DNA of 64,000 bases from the NCBI GenBank assembly GCA_963850535.1, contig CAWKMC010000056.1, forward strand, positions 42,814-106,813, given 5' to 3'. Of the stretch, positions 1 through 6,571 are shown piece by piece. The notes under the pieces were generated by a model. That model did no database searches, was not told the origin of the DNA, and worked only from the letters and a program-made list of their open reading frames with translations. Each line of letters starts with the position of its first letter. Positions within the stretch are counted from its first letter, which is position 1. Made by a program: the position numbers and the translations under genes. This stretch comes from JAMXLO01 sp963850535 (GTDB taxonomy: Bacteria > Pseudomonadota > Alphaproteobacteria > Acetobacterales > Acetobacteraceae).

Positions 1-651
1 GGGACAGGATACGGCCTGGCGCGCCCGCTTGATCTCTTCGGTGGAATGCGGCGATTCAAGCTGTACCCAGTCAACGCCGGCTTCGCGCTGATAAGCGGAT
101 AGGCGCTGCAATGTGTCGTCAAGGCCACCATTCGCTGCGTCGCGCGCGTAGCACTGCGCCATGATCACGAAGTCCGGGTCGAGTTCGTTCTTCATGTCCA
201 CCGCCGCGCGGTAACGCACGATGGCCTGCTCAAGCGGCACGACTTCCAAGCCGGCGCTTTGTGTGCGCCGCTTGCCCTCGATCGGCTGATCATCAATGCG
301 GATGCCGGCGATACCGGCGTGGATGCTCTCGCGCACGAGACGGCGCACCGCCATGATCCCGCCGTGTCCGGTGTCGCCGTCGATGATCACCGGTGTCGCG
401 ACACTATTCGCGATCCAGCCGGCGATCTGCACGCATTCGGTCATCGTAGCGGTGCCAACATCGGCCATCCCGGTGTAGCCGCCAACCACGGCGCTGGTGC
501 CGACGAACATCGCCTCGCAGCCGGCGCGTTCCATGATGCGCGCCAGCGCCGCGGTCGGTGGATGCATCACCGACAGCACCTTGCCCTGACGATGGATCAG
601 TTGCTTCAGCCGCGTGGTCGCGCGCGGGCGATCACTCTGTGGCAACGCCAT
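1..651 (-). CDS. Isocitrate lyase/PEP mutase-family enzyme, 3' end beyond window
   Basis: The frame is open from an ATG at 651 down to base 1 (217 codons) with no stop, so the C-terminus lies outside the window. The translation has the TIM-barrel start of the PEP mutase/isocitrate lyase superfamily: a GKVLSVMHPPTAALARIME segment at about residues 23-41 and the metal-binding loop IDGDTGHGG at 90-98 (Asp91, Asp93). Family members form or cleave C-C or P-C bonds of small carboxylates (2-methylisocitrate lyase, carboxyphosphonoenolpyruvate mutase, oxaloacetate decarboxylase); I cannot choose between these. The start overlaps the end of the ABC ATPase gene by 20 bases, so the two are probably co-transcribed, suggesting uptake and breakdown of one substrate. 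Confidence 0.85.
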   Translation of the reverse strand, partial: MALPQSDRPRATTRLKQLIHRQGKVLSVMHPPTAALARIMERAGCEAMFVGTSAVVGGYTGMADVGTATMTECVQIAGWIANSVATPVIIDGDTGHGGIMAVRRLVRESIHAGIAGIRIDDQPIEGKRRTQSAGLEVVPLEQAIVRYRAAVDMKNELDPDFVIMAQCYARDAANGGLDDTLQRLSAYQREAGVDWVQLESPHSTEEIKRARQAVSCP

Positions 652-1405
652 GGCGGCGCATCTCCTCCATGATCCGCGCCTTCATGCCGAGAAACTCCGC
701 CGAATGGCGGTCGCGTGGGCGCAGCAGATTGTTGGGCAGATCGCTTGCCAGCCGTCCCGGCGACGGTTTCAGGACGACGATGCGATCGGCGAGATACACG
801 GCTTCTTCGATGTCATGCGTGACGTAGAGGACAGTGCGCTGTTCGGTCAGCCAGATCCGCACTAGGTGATCCTGCAGCGTCATGCGGTTGATCGCGTCGA
901 TTGCTGAGAACGGCTCGTCCATCAGCAGCAGCGCCGCATCCGTCAGCGCCCAGGCGCGCGCCACAGCGACCCGATGCTTCATGCCGCCGGAGAGCTGAAA
1001 CGGATACAGCGACGCCTGCTTCGCAAGGCCGACGATGTCCAGCACGTGCATGGCGCGATCGCGCGCAGCGTGGCGTTTCCAGCCATCCATCAACAGGCCG
1101 AACTCGACATTGCGCAGCACCGTCAGCCAGGCAAACAGTGCCGGGTCCTGAAAGACAACGCCACGATCGAGACCAGGGCCTCTGATCGGCTTGTCGTTGA
1201 GCCGGATCGATCCGGTACTCGGCCGGATCAGACCGGCGACGATCTTCAGGAAGGTACTTTTGCCGCAGCCGCTGGGACCGAGGATGCAGAGGAACTCGTT
1301 GTGGCGGATGCGCAGCGAGAGATGGTCCAGCGCGTGGTTCCATCCGAGCTGGCCTTCGTAGAAGTGGTTGACGTCGACCGCCTCGATGACCGGAGCATCG
1401 ATCAT
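632..1405 (-). CDS. ABC transporter ATP-binding protein, nitrate/sulfonate/taurine type
   Basis: A 257-residue ATPase starting at the ATG at 1405. It has Walker A GPSGCGKST (about 43-51), Q-loop Gln86, an ABC signature LSGGM (138-142), Walker B LLLMDEP (159-165) and H-loop His197. Overall it resembles the SsuB/TauB/NrtD class that energises import of sulfonates, taurine, nitrate or similar small anions. The frame continues upstream to 1579, but that part would cross the divergent promoter and run into the IclR gene, so I reject the longer start. No permease or binding protein is seen here; they may lie beyond the left edge. The gene overlaps the PEP mutase-family gene and is divergent from the IclR regulator. 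Confidence 0.88.
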   Translation of the reverse strand: MIDAPVIEAVDVNHFYEGQLGWNHALDHLSLRIRHNEFLCILGPSGCGKSTFLKIVAGLIRPSTGSIRLNDKPIRGPGLDRGVVFQDPALFAWLTVLRNVEFGLLMDGWKRHAARDRAMHVLDIVGLAKQASLYPFQLSGGMKHRVAVARAWALTDAALLLMDEPFSAIDAINRMTLQDHLVRIWLTEQRTVLYVTHDIEEAVYLADRIVVLKPSPGRLASDLPNNLLRPRDRHSAEFLGMKARIMEEMRRHGVATE

Positions 1406-1430
1406 TGGCGGAACCTGGACATCCTCGCTG

Positions 1431-1447
1431 GTTTCATATAGTGAAAC
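1431..1447. promoter_or_regulatory. Candidate IclR-family operator in divergent promoter
   Basis: The gap between the ABC ATPase start (1405) and the IclR start (1509) contains a perfect inverted repeat: GTTTCA (1431-1436), 5-base spacer, TGAAAC (1442-1447). A further GTTTCG half follows at about 1450-1455. GTTTCA/TGAAAC arms resemble the KdgR branch of IclR-type operators. Position and symmetry fit autoregulation and control of the ATPase/PEP mutase unit; binding itself is inferred. Confidence 0.5.
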
Positions 1448-1508
1448 CGTGTTTCGTAATTGTCGCTGGATCGTATATGCCGACGTGCCGCTGTCAAGCT
1501 GGCGGACA

Positions 1509-2282
1509 ATGAAGGGCGCGACAGAGCCGTACGGCGTCTCGACTGTAGAGAGGGCGCTCGACGTGTTGCGAGCGTTCACGCATCAGCGGCCTGAGCTGTC
1601 GCTTACCGACATCGCGGCGGTCACCGGCCTGCATAAGGCGACCGCATTCCGTCTGCTGGCAACGCTGTCACGGCGCGGCATGACGTTCAAGGACCCGCGC
1701 ACCGGGGTCTATCGGCTTGGCTTTGGCGTGATCGCGCTTGCGGAAGTAGCGAAATCGTCGACCGGGTTCGTCACCCAGGCAAGGCCGTTCATGCGGCGGA
1801 TCCGCGATGAATTGAACGAGACCGTGTATATCGCGGTGCGCGTTGGCGACGACCGAATCAACCTCGATCAGTTGGAAGGGATCCGCGATTTTCGGCGTGT
1901 GGTCGCGATAGGCAAGCTGAACCCGCTGTATGTGGGAAGCACGAGCCACGTGCTGCTCGCAGCGATACCGGACGAGGAGATCACCGAATACTTCGCGCGC
2001 ACCAAGTTCGTGCCGCCGTTTCCCGGAGCGAAGGTGGATGCGCCGATGCTGTGGCGCGCCATTGCGCATGTACGTCGGCATGGCTACGCCGAGACACACA
2101 ACAAGCGGATCGACGAAGGGGCGTCGATATCGGCAGCGGTCCGGGGGCCGGCTGGCGCAGTCGCGGGGGCGCTGACCGTGTCGATCCCGATCCGCCGCTA
2201 TACGTCCGAGGTTCGGGCGCAGGCGATCGAGGCGGTGATTGCAGCCGCCCGCGATTTGTCGCAACAACTAGGCGCAGAATGA
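1509..2282 (+). CDS. IclR-family transcriptional regulator
   Basis: A 257-residue protein starting at the ATG at 1509. An N-terminal winged helix-turn-helix (about residues 10-65, including SLTDIAAVTGLHKATAFRLL) is followed by the IclR effector domain (about 75-255) with the usual YVGSTSHVLLAAI-type segment. IclR proteins bind a small carboxylate or aromatic effector and usually control a neighbouring catabolic operon. The divergent ATPase/PEP mutase genes are the obvious target, and a GTTTCA-N5-TGAAAC palindrome lies between them. The stop overlaps the metW start in an ATGA arrangement, so regulator and methyltransferase are translated together. The frame extends upstream to 1368, but that region belongs to the promoter and the opposite gene. 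Confidence 0.9.
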   Translation: MKGATEPYGVSTVERALDVLRAFTHQRPELSLTDIAAVTGLHKATAFRLLATLSRRGMTFKDPRTGVYRLGFGVIALAEVAKSSTGFVTQARPFMRRIRDELNETVYIAVRVGDDRINLDQLEGIRDFRRVVAIGKLNPLYVGSTSHVLLAAIPDEEITEYFARTKFVPPFPGAKVDAPMLWRAIAHVRRHGYAETHNKRIDEGASISAAVRGPAGAVAGALTVSIPIRRYTSEVRAQAIEAVIAAARDLSQQLGAE

Positions 2283-2929
2283 CACCGCACGATCCGGTCC
2301 GCTTCGTCGCCAAGAACATGCGCGTCGATCTTCGGCTGATCGCCGAGATGATCGCCCCTGGTTCGCGTGTGCTCGATATCGGCTGCGGCGACGGCATGCT
2401 GATCGACCACCTGTTCCGCACCAAGGGCTGCGACGCGCGGGGCATCGAGATCGACATGGCGGAGGTGATCCGCGCGGTGGCGCACGGTATGCCGGTGATG
2501 CATGGCGACGCGGATATCGACCTTGCGCACTATCCGGACGGTGCGTTCGATTACGTCGTGCTGTCGCGCACCTTGCAGGCGGTGGAGCAGCCCCGGTCAG
2601 TGCTGCGTCAGATGCTGCGCATCGGCACAAGAGCCGTGGTGAGTTTTCCTAATTTCGGCCATTGGCTGGTGCGCTGGCAACTGTTCAGCACGGGCCGCAT
2701 GCCGATGACGCCCACCTGGGACCGCCCGTGGTACGAGACGCCGAACATTCACCCCTGCACGATCCGCGACTTTTTCGCACTATGCGAGCACGACGGCTAC
2801 GTCGTTGAGACCTGGTGGGCCGCCGATGATGCTGGAGGACGCACGCCGTGGCGGCGGTTCCCAAGGCTGGCCAACATGTTTGGCGAGCAGGGGGTGTTTC
2901 TGTTGCGGCGTGCACGCAGCGACGGGTGA
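2279..2929 (+). CDS. metW: MetW-like methyltransferase
   Basis: A 216-residue class I SAM-dependent methyltransferase fold protein. The SAM-binding motif VLDIGCGDGML is at about residues 31-41, followed by the MetW hallmarks RGIEID, VLSRTLQAVEQPRSVL, VSFPNFGHW and WYETPNIH. MetW is normally paired with MetX (homoserine O-acyltransferase) and is needed for its activity in several proteobacteria. Here no metX is adjacent: the gene overlaps the upstream IclR gene by 4 bases and is followed by a membrane methyltransferase. The family call is firm; the methionine role in this setting is inferred. Confidence 0.88.
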   Translation: MTPHDPVRFVAKNMRVDLRLIAEMIAPGSRVLDIGCGDGMLIDHLFRTKGCDARGIEIDMAEVIRAVAHGMPVMHGDADIDLAHYPDGAFDYVVLSRTLQAVEQPRSVLRQMLRIGTRAVVSFPNFGHWLVRWQLFSTGRMPMTPTWDRPWYETPNIHPCTIRDFFALCEHDGYVVETWWAADDAGGRTPWRRFPRLANMFGEQGVFLLRRARSDG

Positions 2930-2962
2930 TGCGCCCGCCGCCTCAAGGGCAAGCTGGACAGC

Positions 2963-3640
2963 ATGTCAAATTTTTACGTCCGTGGAATACTGGCCAACAC
3001 TGTAACGCTCGCAATTCTGCTCGCGTGCCTGTTCATTCCCGCTGGTACGTTCGACTATTGGCAAGCGTGGGTCTTCGTGGCGGTGTTTGAGGGATCGGCC
3101 CAGGCGTTGGGCATCTATTTCCTCATCCACGACCGAAAACTCGTCGAGCGCCGAATGAAGATCGGACCCGTGGCGGAGCAGCGACCGGCTCAGAAACTCG
3201 TCTCAGCGCTGTTTATGCTTGGGTTTGTCGGGTTCGTGGTGCTTCCCGCGTTTGATCATCGCTTCGGTTGGTCACCGGTTGCGCCGGTTGTGTCAGTTAT
3301 CGCAAACGCAGTGATCGTATTGTCGTTCGTGCTATTTTTCGTGGTGATGCAATCGAACAGCTACGCTGCGTCGACCATTCAGGTAGAGGAGGGGCAGCCG
3401 GTCGTGTCTACGGGCCCGTACGCTTACGTCAGGCACCCTATGTATTCTGGTGCGCTGCTCCTGCTCTTGGCGATGCCGCTCGCGCTCGGTTCATGGTGGA
3501 GCGTTCTGCTGGTGGTGCCGTTCTTCCCGGTACTCGTTTGGCGTATCCTGGATGAGGAAGATTTCCTCCGCAAAGCTCTACGGGGGTACGCCGAGTATAT
3601 GCAGAGCGTAAGATCTCGTCTTGTGCCTTGGGTGTGGTAG
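2963..3640 (+). CDS. ICMT/PEMT-family integral membrane methyltransferase
   Basis: A 225-residue membrane protein with about five hydrophobic segments (near residues 8-27, 33-55, 80-97, 108-129 and 164-190). It carries the isoprenylcysteine carboxyl methyltransferase/phospholipid methyltransferase signature GPYAYVRHPMYSG at 151-163 and the later RILDEEDFLRKAL segment. Bacterial members methylate lipids or small molecules using SAM; the substrate cannot be predicted. It follows metW by 33 bases on the same strand. The soxA frame as written runs antisense through its last 217 bases, which I ascribe to a lost soxA stop. Confidence 0.8.
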   Translation: MSNFYVRGILANTVTLAILLACLFIPAGTFDYWQAWVFVAVFEGSAQALGIYFLIHDRKLVERRMKIGPVAEQRPAQKLVSALFMLGFVGFVVLPAFDHRFGWSPVAPVVSVIANAVIVLSFVLFFVVMQSNSYAASTIQVEEGQPVVSTGPYAYVRHPMYSGALLLLLAMPLALGSWWSVLLVVPFFPVLVWRILDEEDFLRKALRGYAEYMQSVRSRLVPWVW

Positions 3641-4473
3641 GGCTGGCGCGAGTATCTTTGTGCCTGTCTCAAGGGCCGAACCGCCGGTGTCTCCACTGCG
3701 AGACCATTCGCCCGAACCCCCAGGTAAAGCTCGAGCTCTACGAGGTCCAATGAGTCATCGGCGAATGGCTCGGCGCGGACTCCAACCAAGCAATTGCGGA
3801 TGCGGCGTTCCAGCGAGCCCATGCGCTGCCATTCCAGCCGGTATTCCGGGTAGCCATTCGAATGGCCCTGTGGAATGACGCTGCCGCCGAGACGTTGTCC
3901 GTCGCGATCGTCGTGACACTGCGCGCATGACAGGTTGAGCTGGCCCTGCCGCTGTGTGAACAGCCTTCTGCCCGCTTCGTAAAAGCGTTGTGCCTGACCG
4001 TCGCGCGCCACCTGCATCGGCATCCCGCGCGATTGCAGCCCAACATAAGCGGACAGGGCCAGCATCGTGTCGTTGTCCGGCTGCAGCGGAGCGGCGCCCT
4101 GGCGTTCAATCCGGCACTGCTCGATGCGCTGGGGAAGCGTGATCGGGCGACTAAGCTTCGCGTCTACAAGCGGATAGCGCGCGGCCACGCCACGCATGGA
4201 GACAGCTGCAGCGCCGTGGCAGTCGGCGCAACTGCGCGCCACGCTGCCGGTGCGTTGCGACCACAAAGCTTCACCTTGCTGCACCCACAGGAATCCGGGA
4301 TTGCTCGCATCGTCATCCTGCATCGCACGCGTCTCGGGACTGGCATCCTGGTAGCCGGAACGTTTCTCAGCTGTTCCGCCGGCAGCGACTATGGCCAGCG
4401 TCGCACAGGCCGCCACAGTGGACATTCGGCGCGACCGGCGGGAGGCTTTCGCCGAGCTAGGGAGAGATGCCAT
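3424..4473 (-). CDS. soxA: SoxA, di-haem cytochrome c of the Sox system (3' end probably frameshifted)
   Basis: A secreted c-type cytochrome with two haem motifs, CADCH (about residues 82-86) and CAQCH (183-187), and the SoxA cysteine in RRIRNC (Cys228) that ligates the active-site haem. SoxAX conjugates thiosulfate to the SoxY cysteine in the periplasm. The leader is Arg-rich followed by a hydrophobic stretch. I chose the ATG at 4473 to keep those arginines; 4425 is the alternative. SoxA proteins usually end near ETPAVR, which appears here at about 261-266. The frame then runs on for some 80 codons antisense to the ICMT gene. Removing one base from the G run at 3673-3675 would create a stop at 3669-3671, so the true gene is probably 3669..4473. 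Confidence 0.85.
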   Translation of the reverse strand: MASLPSSAKASRRSRRMSTVAACATLAIVAAGGTAEKRSGYQDASPETRAMQDDDASNPGFLWVQQGEALWSQRTGSVARSCADCHGAAAVSMRGVAARYPLVDAKLSRPITLPQRIEQCRIERQGAAPLQPDNDTMLALSAYVGLQSRGMPMQVARDGQAQRFYEAGRRLFTQRQGQLNLSCAQCHDDRDGQRLGGSVIPQGHSNGYPEYRLEWQRMGSLERRIRNCLVGVRAEPFADDSLDLVELELYLGVRANGLAVETPAVRPLRQAQRYSRQPYHTQGTRRDLTLCIYSAYPRRALRRKSSSSRIRQTSTGKNGTTSRTLHHEPSASGIAKSRSSAPEYIGCLT

Positions 4474-5380
4474 GGAAGCAATCGTGGGCAGCGGCAAGTA
4501 CACCTACAAGGTGCATGAGAACTGGGCGCATGTGCCAGAGGGCGTAGACATGAAGCCGGCCGCGGTTGCCGTCGGCCCGCAGGACCGCGTGTACTGTTTC
4601 AACCGCGTGGCTGAACATCCCGTGGTGGTTTTCGATCGCGACGGCAATTTTCAAGGTTCGTGGGGGGCCGGCCTGTTCCGCTTTCCGCACGCGATCCGCT
4701 TCGATGCGGAGGGCTTCGCCTGGCTGACCGACGAACATCATCAGCAGTTCATGAAATTCACCGCGGACGGCAAGCTGGTACAGACGATCGGTACAAAGGA
4801 CCACCGCTCCGATACTGGCGTACCAGATGACGACTTCAGCTCCACCGCGTGGAAGAAGGTGACGCATGCGGGCGGTCCGTTCAATTTGCCCACGGACATC
4901 GCCTTCGCACCGGACGGATCGATGTTCATGAGCGATGGTTACGGCAATGCGCGCGTGCACAAGTTCTCCGCCGACGCGCAGCACCTTTTCTCATGGGGCG
5001 AGCCGGGGAAGGCGCCGGGACAGTTCAACCTGCCACATGGGGTATGGGTCGATCGGCGCGGACGCCTGCTGGTGGCGGATCGGGAGAACGATCGCGTGCA
5101 AATCTTCGACCTGGACGGCAAACTGCTGGAAGTCTGGCGCACCGAACTCATCGGGCCGGCGTTCTTCTATGTGGACGAGGACGACATCGTGTATGTCGCC
5201 GAGCACAACGGCGGCATGATCAGTATCCTGACACTGGACGGTGAACGCCTGGCGCGCTGGGGCGACCCGATCCATCGCTCGTGCCACGGCATCTGGGGCG
5301 ACTCGCATGGCGACTTCTATGTCGTGCAGCCAGGTGAATGGGGGCGCGTCCGCCGCGTGGTGAAGTTCGAGCGGCAATAG
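4472..5380 (+). CDS. NHL-repeat beta-propeller protein
   Basis: A 302-residue protein from the ATG at 4472, preceded by a GGGAGAGA ribosome-binding site. It contains several NHL-type blades with motifs such as FNLPTDIAFAPDGSMFMSDG and FNLPHGVWVDRRGRLLVAD, and resembles peptidyl-alpha-hydroxyglycine alpha-amidating lyase-like or 6-bladed propeller proteins. No signal peptide is evident from this start. It sits on the opposite strand between soxZ (convergent, 6 bases apart) and soxA (divergent, starts overlapping), interrupting the sox block. No enzymatic function can be assigned; propellers of this kind often bind ligands or act as hydrolases or lactonases. Confidence 0.8.
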   Translation: MEAIVGSGKYTYKVHENWAHVPEGVDMKPAAVAVGPQDRVYCFNRVAEHPVVVFDRDGNFQGSWGAGLFRFPHAIRFDAEGFAWLTDEHHQQFMKFTADGKLVQTIGTKDHRSDTGVPDDDFSSTAWKKVTHAGGPFNLPTDIAFAPDGSMFMSDGYGNARVHKFSADAQHLFSWGEPGKAPGQFNLPHGVWVDRRGRLLVADRENDRVQIFDLDGKLLEVWRTELIGPAFFYVDEDDIVYVAEHNGGMISILTLDGERLARWGDPIHRSCHGIWGDSHGDFYVVQPGEWGRVRRVVKFERQ

Positions 5381-5386
5381 CGATGC

Positions 5387-5707
5387 TCACTCCACCACGA
5401 CATCCGCCGTCTCGGTCTGCACCGCGCCGTTGTCGTCGGTGAACGTCATGGTCAGCCGGCCGCTCTCCTGTGCGACGACGGCGAAGGACAGGAAGGGATT
5501 GGCGGCAATCGCGGGGAACAGGTCGGCGCGCAGCACATCGGCGCCGTTGTAGATGCAGACGAAGCTGTTGATGATGTCGCGCGGGATCGGCTGGCCCATA
5601 TCGTCGTGTCGCTGGCCGCTCTCCATCGGATGCGAGATCAGCAGTTTCACGTCGAATGGCTCGCCTCGCTTGACCTTTTTCGGGACGTTGATCAGCACAC
5701 GGACCAT
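5387..5707 (-). CDS. soxZ: SoxZ, thiosulfate oxidation carrier complex subunit
   Basis: A 106-residue protein of normal SoxZ length, starting at the ATG at 5707 (MVRVLINVPKKVKRGEPFDV). The characteristic segments ISHPMESGQR, IINSFVCIYNG and the FTDDNG end region are present. SoxZ forms a heterodimer with SoxY, the carrier on whose cysteine sulfur intermediates are held while the other Sox enzymes act. It lacks a leader and is normally co-exported with SoxY through Tat. The gene follows soxY by 7 bases on the minus strand and is the last gene of that run. Confidence 0.93.
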   Translation of the reverse strand: MVRVLINVPKKVKRGEPFDVKLLISHPMESGQRHDDMGQPIPRDIINSFVCIYNGADVLRADLFPAIAANPFLSFAVVAQESGRLTMTFTDDNGAVQTETADVVVE

Positions 5708-5714
5708 GGTGCTC

Positions 5715-6155
5715 TCAGTTCGTGTTGTCGACGCATGCAGCGAGCGTGACCAGCAAATCGACACTGTCGCGCCAGCAGCTGCCATCGGCCAGCTTCGCCA
5801 CCGCGATCACTGTCTGTGATGTCGCCAACCGGATGCGGGTGGCGAAGCGCGGCGCGCCGGTATGCGGGCCGAAGGTCACACGCAGCACGTGCGGCAATGG
5901 ATTGCCCTCGGCGAATACATCGATGCTGCGCACGTCCACGACCGGCGCATCCATCGTGACCGTCATGCCGACCGAGTTGCCGTTCTCCACCATCACCGGG
6001 ATGTCGAGTTTCACGCGACCGTCGTGCATCTCGCCCTCGCCGACCAGATCGGCGATCAGCGCGGCCACCTTCGCCGGCGTGGCGCGGGCGGGCGCTGGGA
6101 GCAGCGGCACAATCAGACCGCTGCCGCTCAGCAACAGGAAGCGACGTCGCATCAT
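5715..6155 (-). CDS. soxY: SoxY-like sulfur carrier with atypical C-terminus
   Basis: A 146-residue SoxY-family protein. It starts MMRRRFLLLSGSG, a Tat-type leader (RRRFLLL), and the start overlaps the soxX stop as ATGA. The Ig-like SoxY core is clear (VKLDIPVMVENGNSVGMTV; IDVFAEGNPLPHV; ATRIRLATSQTV). In classical SoxY the chain ends in GGCGG, the flexible arm whose Cys carries sulfane and sulfone intermediates. Here it ends TLAACVDNTN: one cysteine remains near the end but the flanking glycines are gone. The protein may still carry sulfur with changed partner recognition, or serve a different substrate. Identity as SoxY is supported by adjacency to soxZ and soxX. Confidence 0.88.
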   Translation of the reverse strand: MMRRRFLLLSGSGLIVPLLPAPARATPAKVAALIADLVGEGEMHDGRVKLDIPVMVENGNSVGMTVTMDAPVVDVRSIDVFAEGNPLPHVLRVTFGPHTGAPRFATRIRLATSQTVIAVAKLADGSCWRDSVDLLVTLAACVDNTN

Positions 6156-6571
6156 GGCGCGCGCAGCGTGGCCAGGAACGCGACCACGTCCTCGATCTGC
6201 TGTGCCGTCAGCGCTGTCTTGCCCCGCCACTGGGATGCCACCCGGTTCAGCCCATCGGCCACATAATAGGGCGGCATAACGGTATCGGGGTTCAGCTTTC
6301 TGGCATCCATCAGGCGCAACCGGATCTGCCCGGCGGAGAGCCTCGCACCGACGCCGGAGAGCGATGGTCCAATTGTCCCCTGCAGGTGCGGCGCGGGAAA
6401 CGGGCCGGTGTGGCACAGCAGGCAGTCGCCGAGCTGGCGATCCTCGACGATCTGGCGGCCACGCGCGGGGTCGCCCGGCTGGTCGGTCAGCGAAGTATCC
6501 ATCGTATCGGCAGCCGCGCCCAACATTACGCTGGCCAGCGCCAGGGCCAGCACATCAGCCGAATGTCTCAT
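6152..6571 (-). CDS. soxX: SoxX, mono-haem cytochrome c
   Basis: A 139-residue secreted cytochrome c starting at the ATG at 6571, with a hydrophobic leader (residues 1-22) and one haem site CLLCH (50-54). A probable Met ligand is in the TVMPPYY segment (Met99), and the SoxX features GTIGPSLSGVGARLS and AFLATLRAP are present. SoxX partners SoxA to couple thiosulfate to SoxY and takes the electrons. It overlaps the end of soxF by 17 bases and the start of soxY by 4, so the three are translationally coupled. The frame is open further upstream inside soxF, but the leader supports this start. Confidence 0.9.
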   Translation of the reverse strand: MRHSADVLALALASVMLGAAADTMDTSLTDQPGDPARGRQIVEDRQLGDCLLCHTGPFPAPHLQGTIGPSLSGVGARLSAGQIRLRLMDARKLNPDTVMPPYYVADGLNRVASQWRGKTALTAQQIEDVVAFLATLRAP

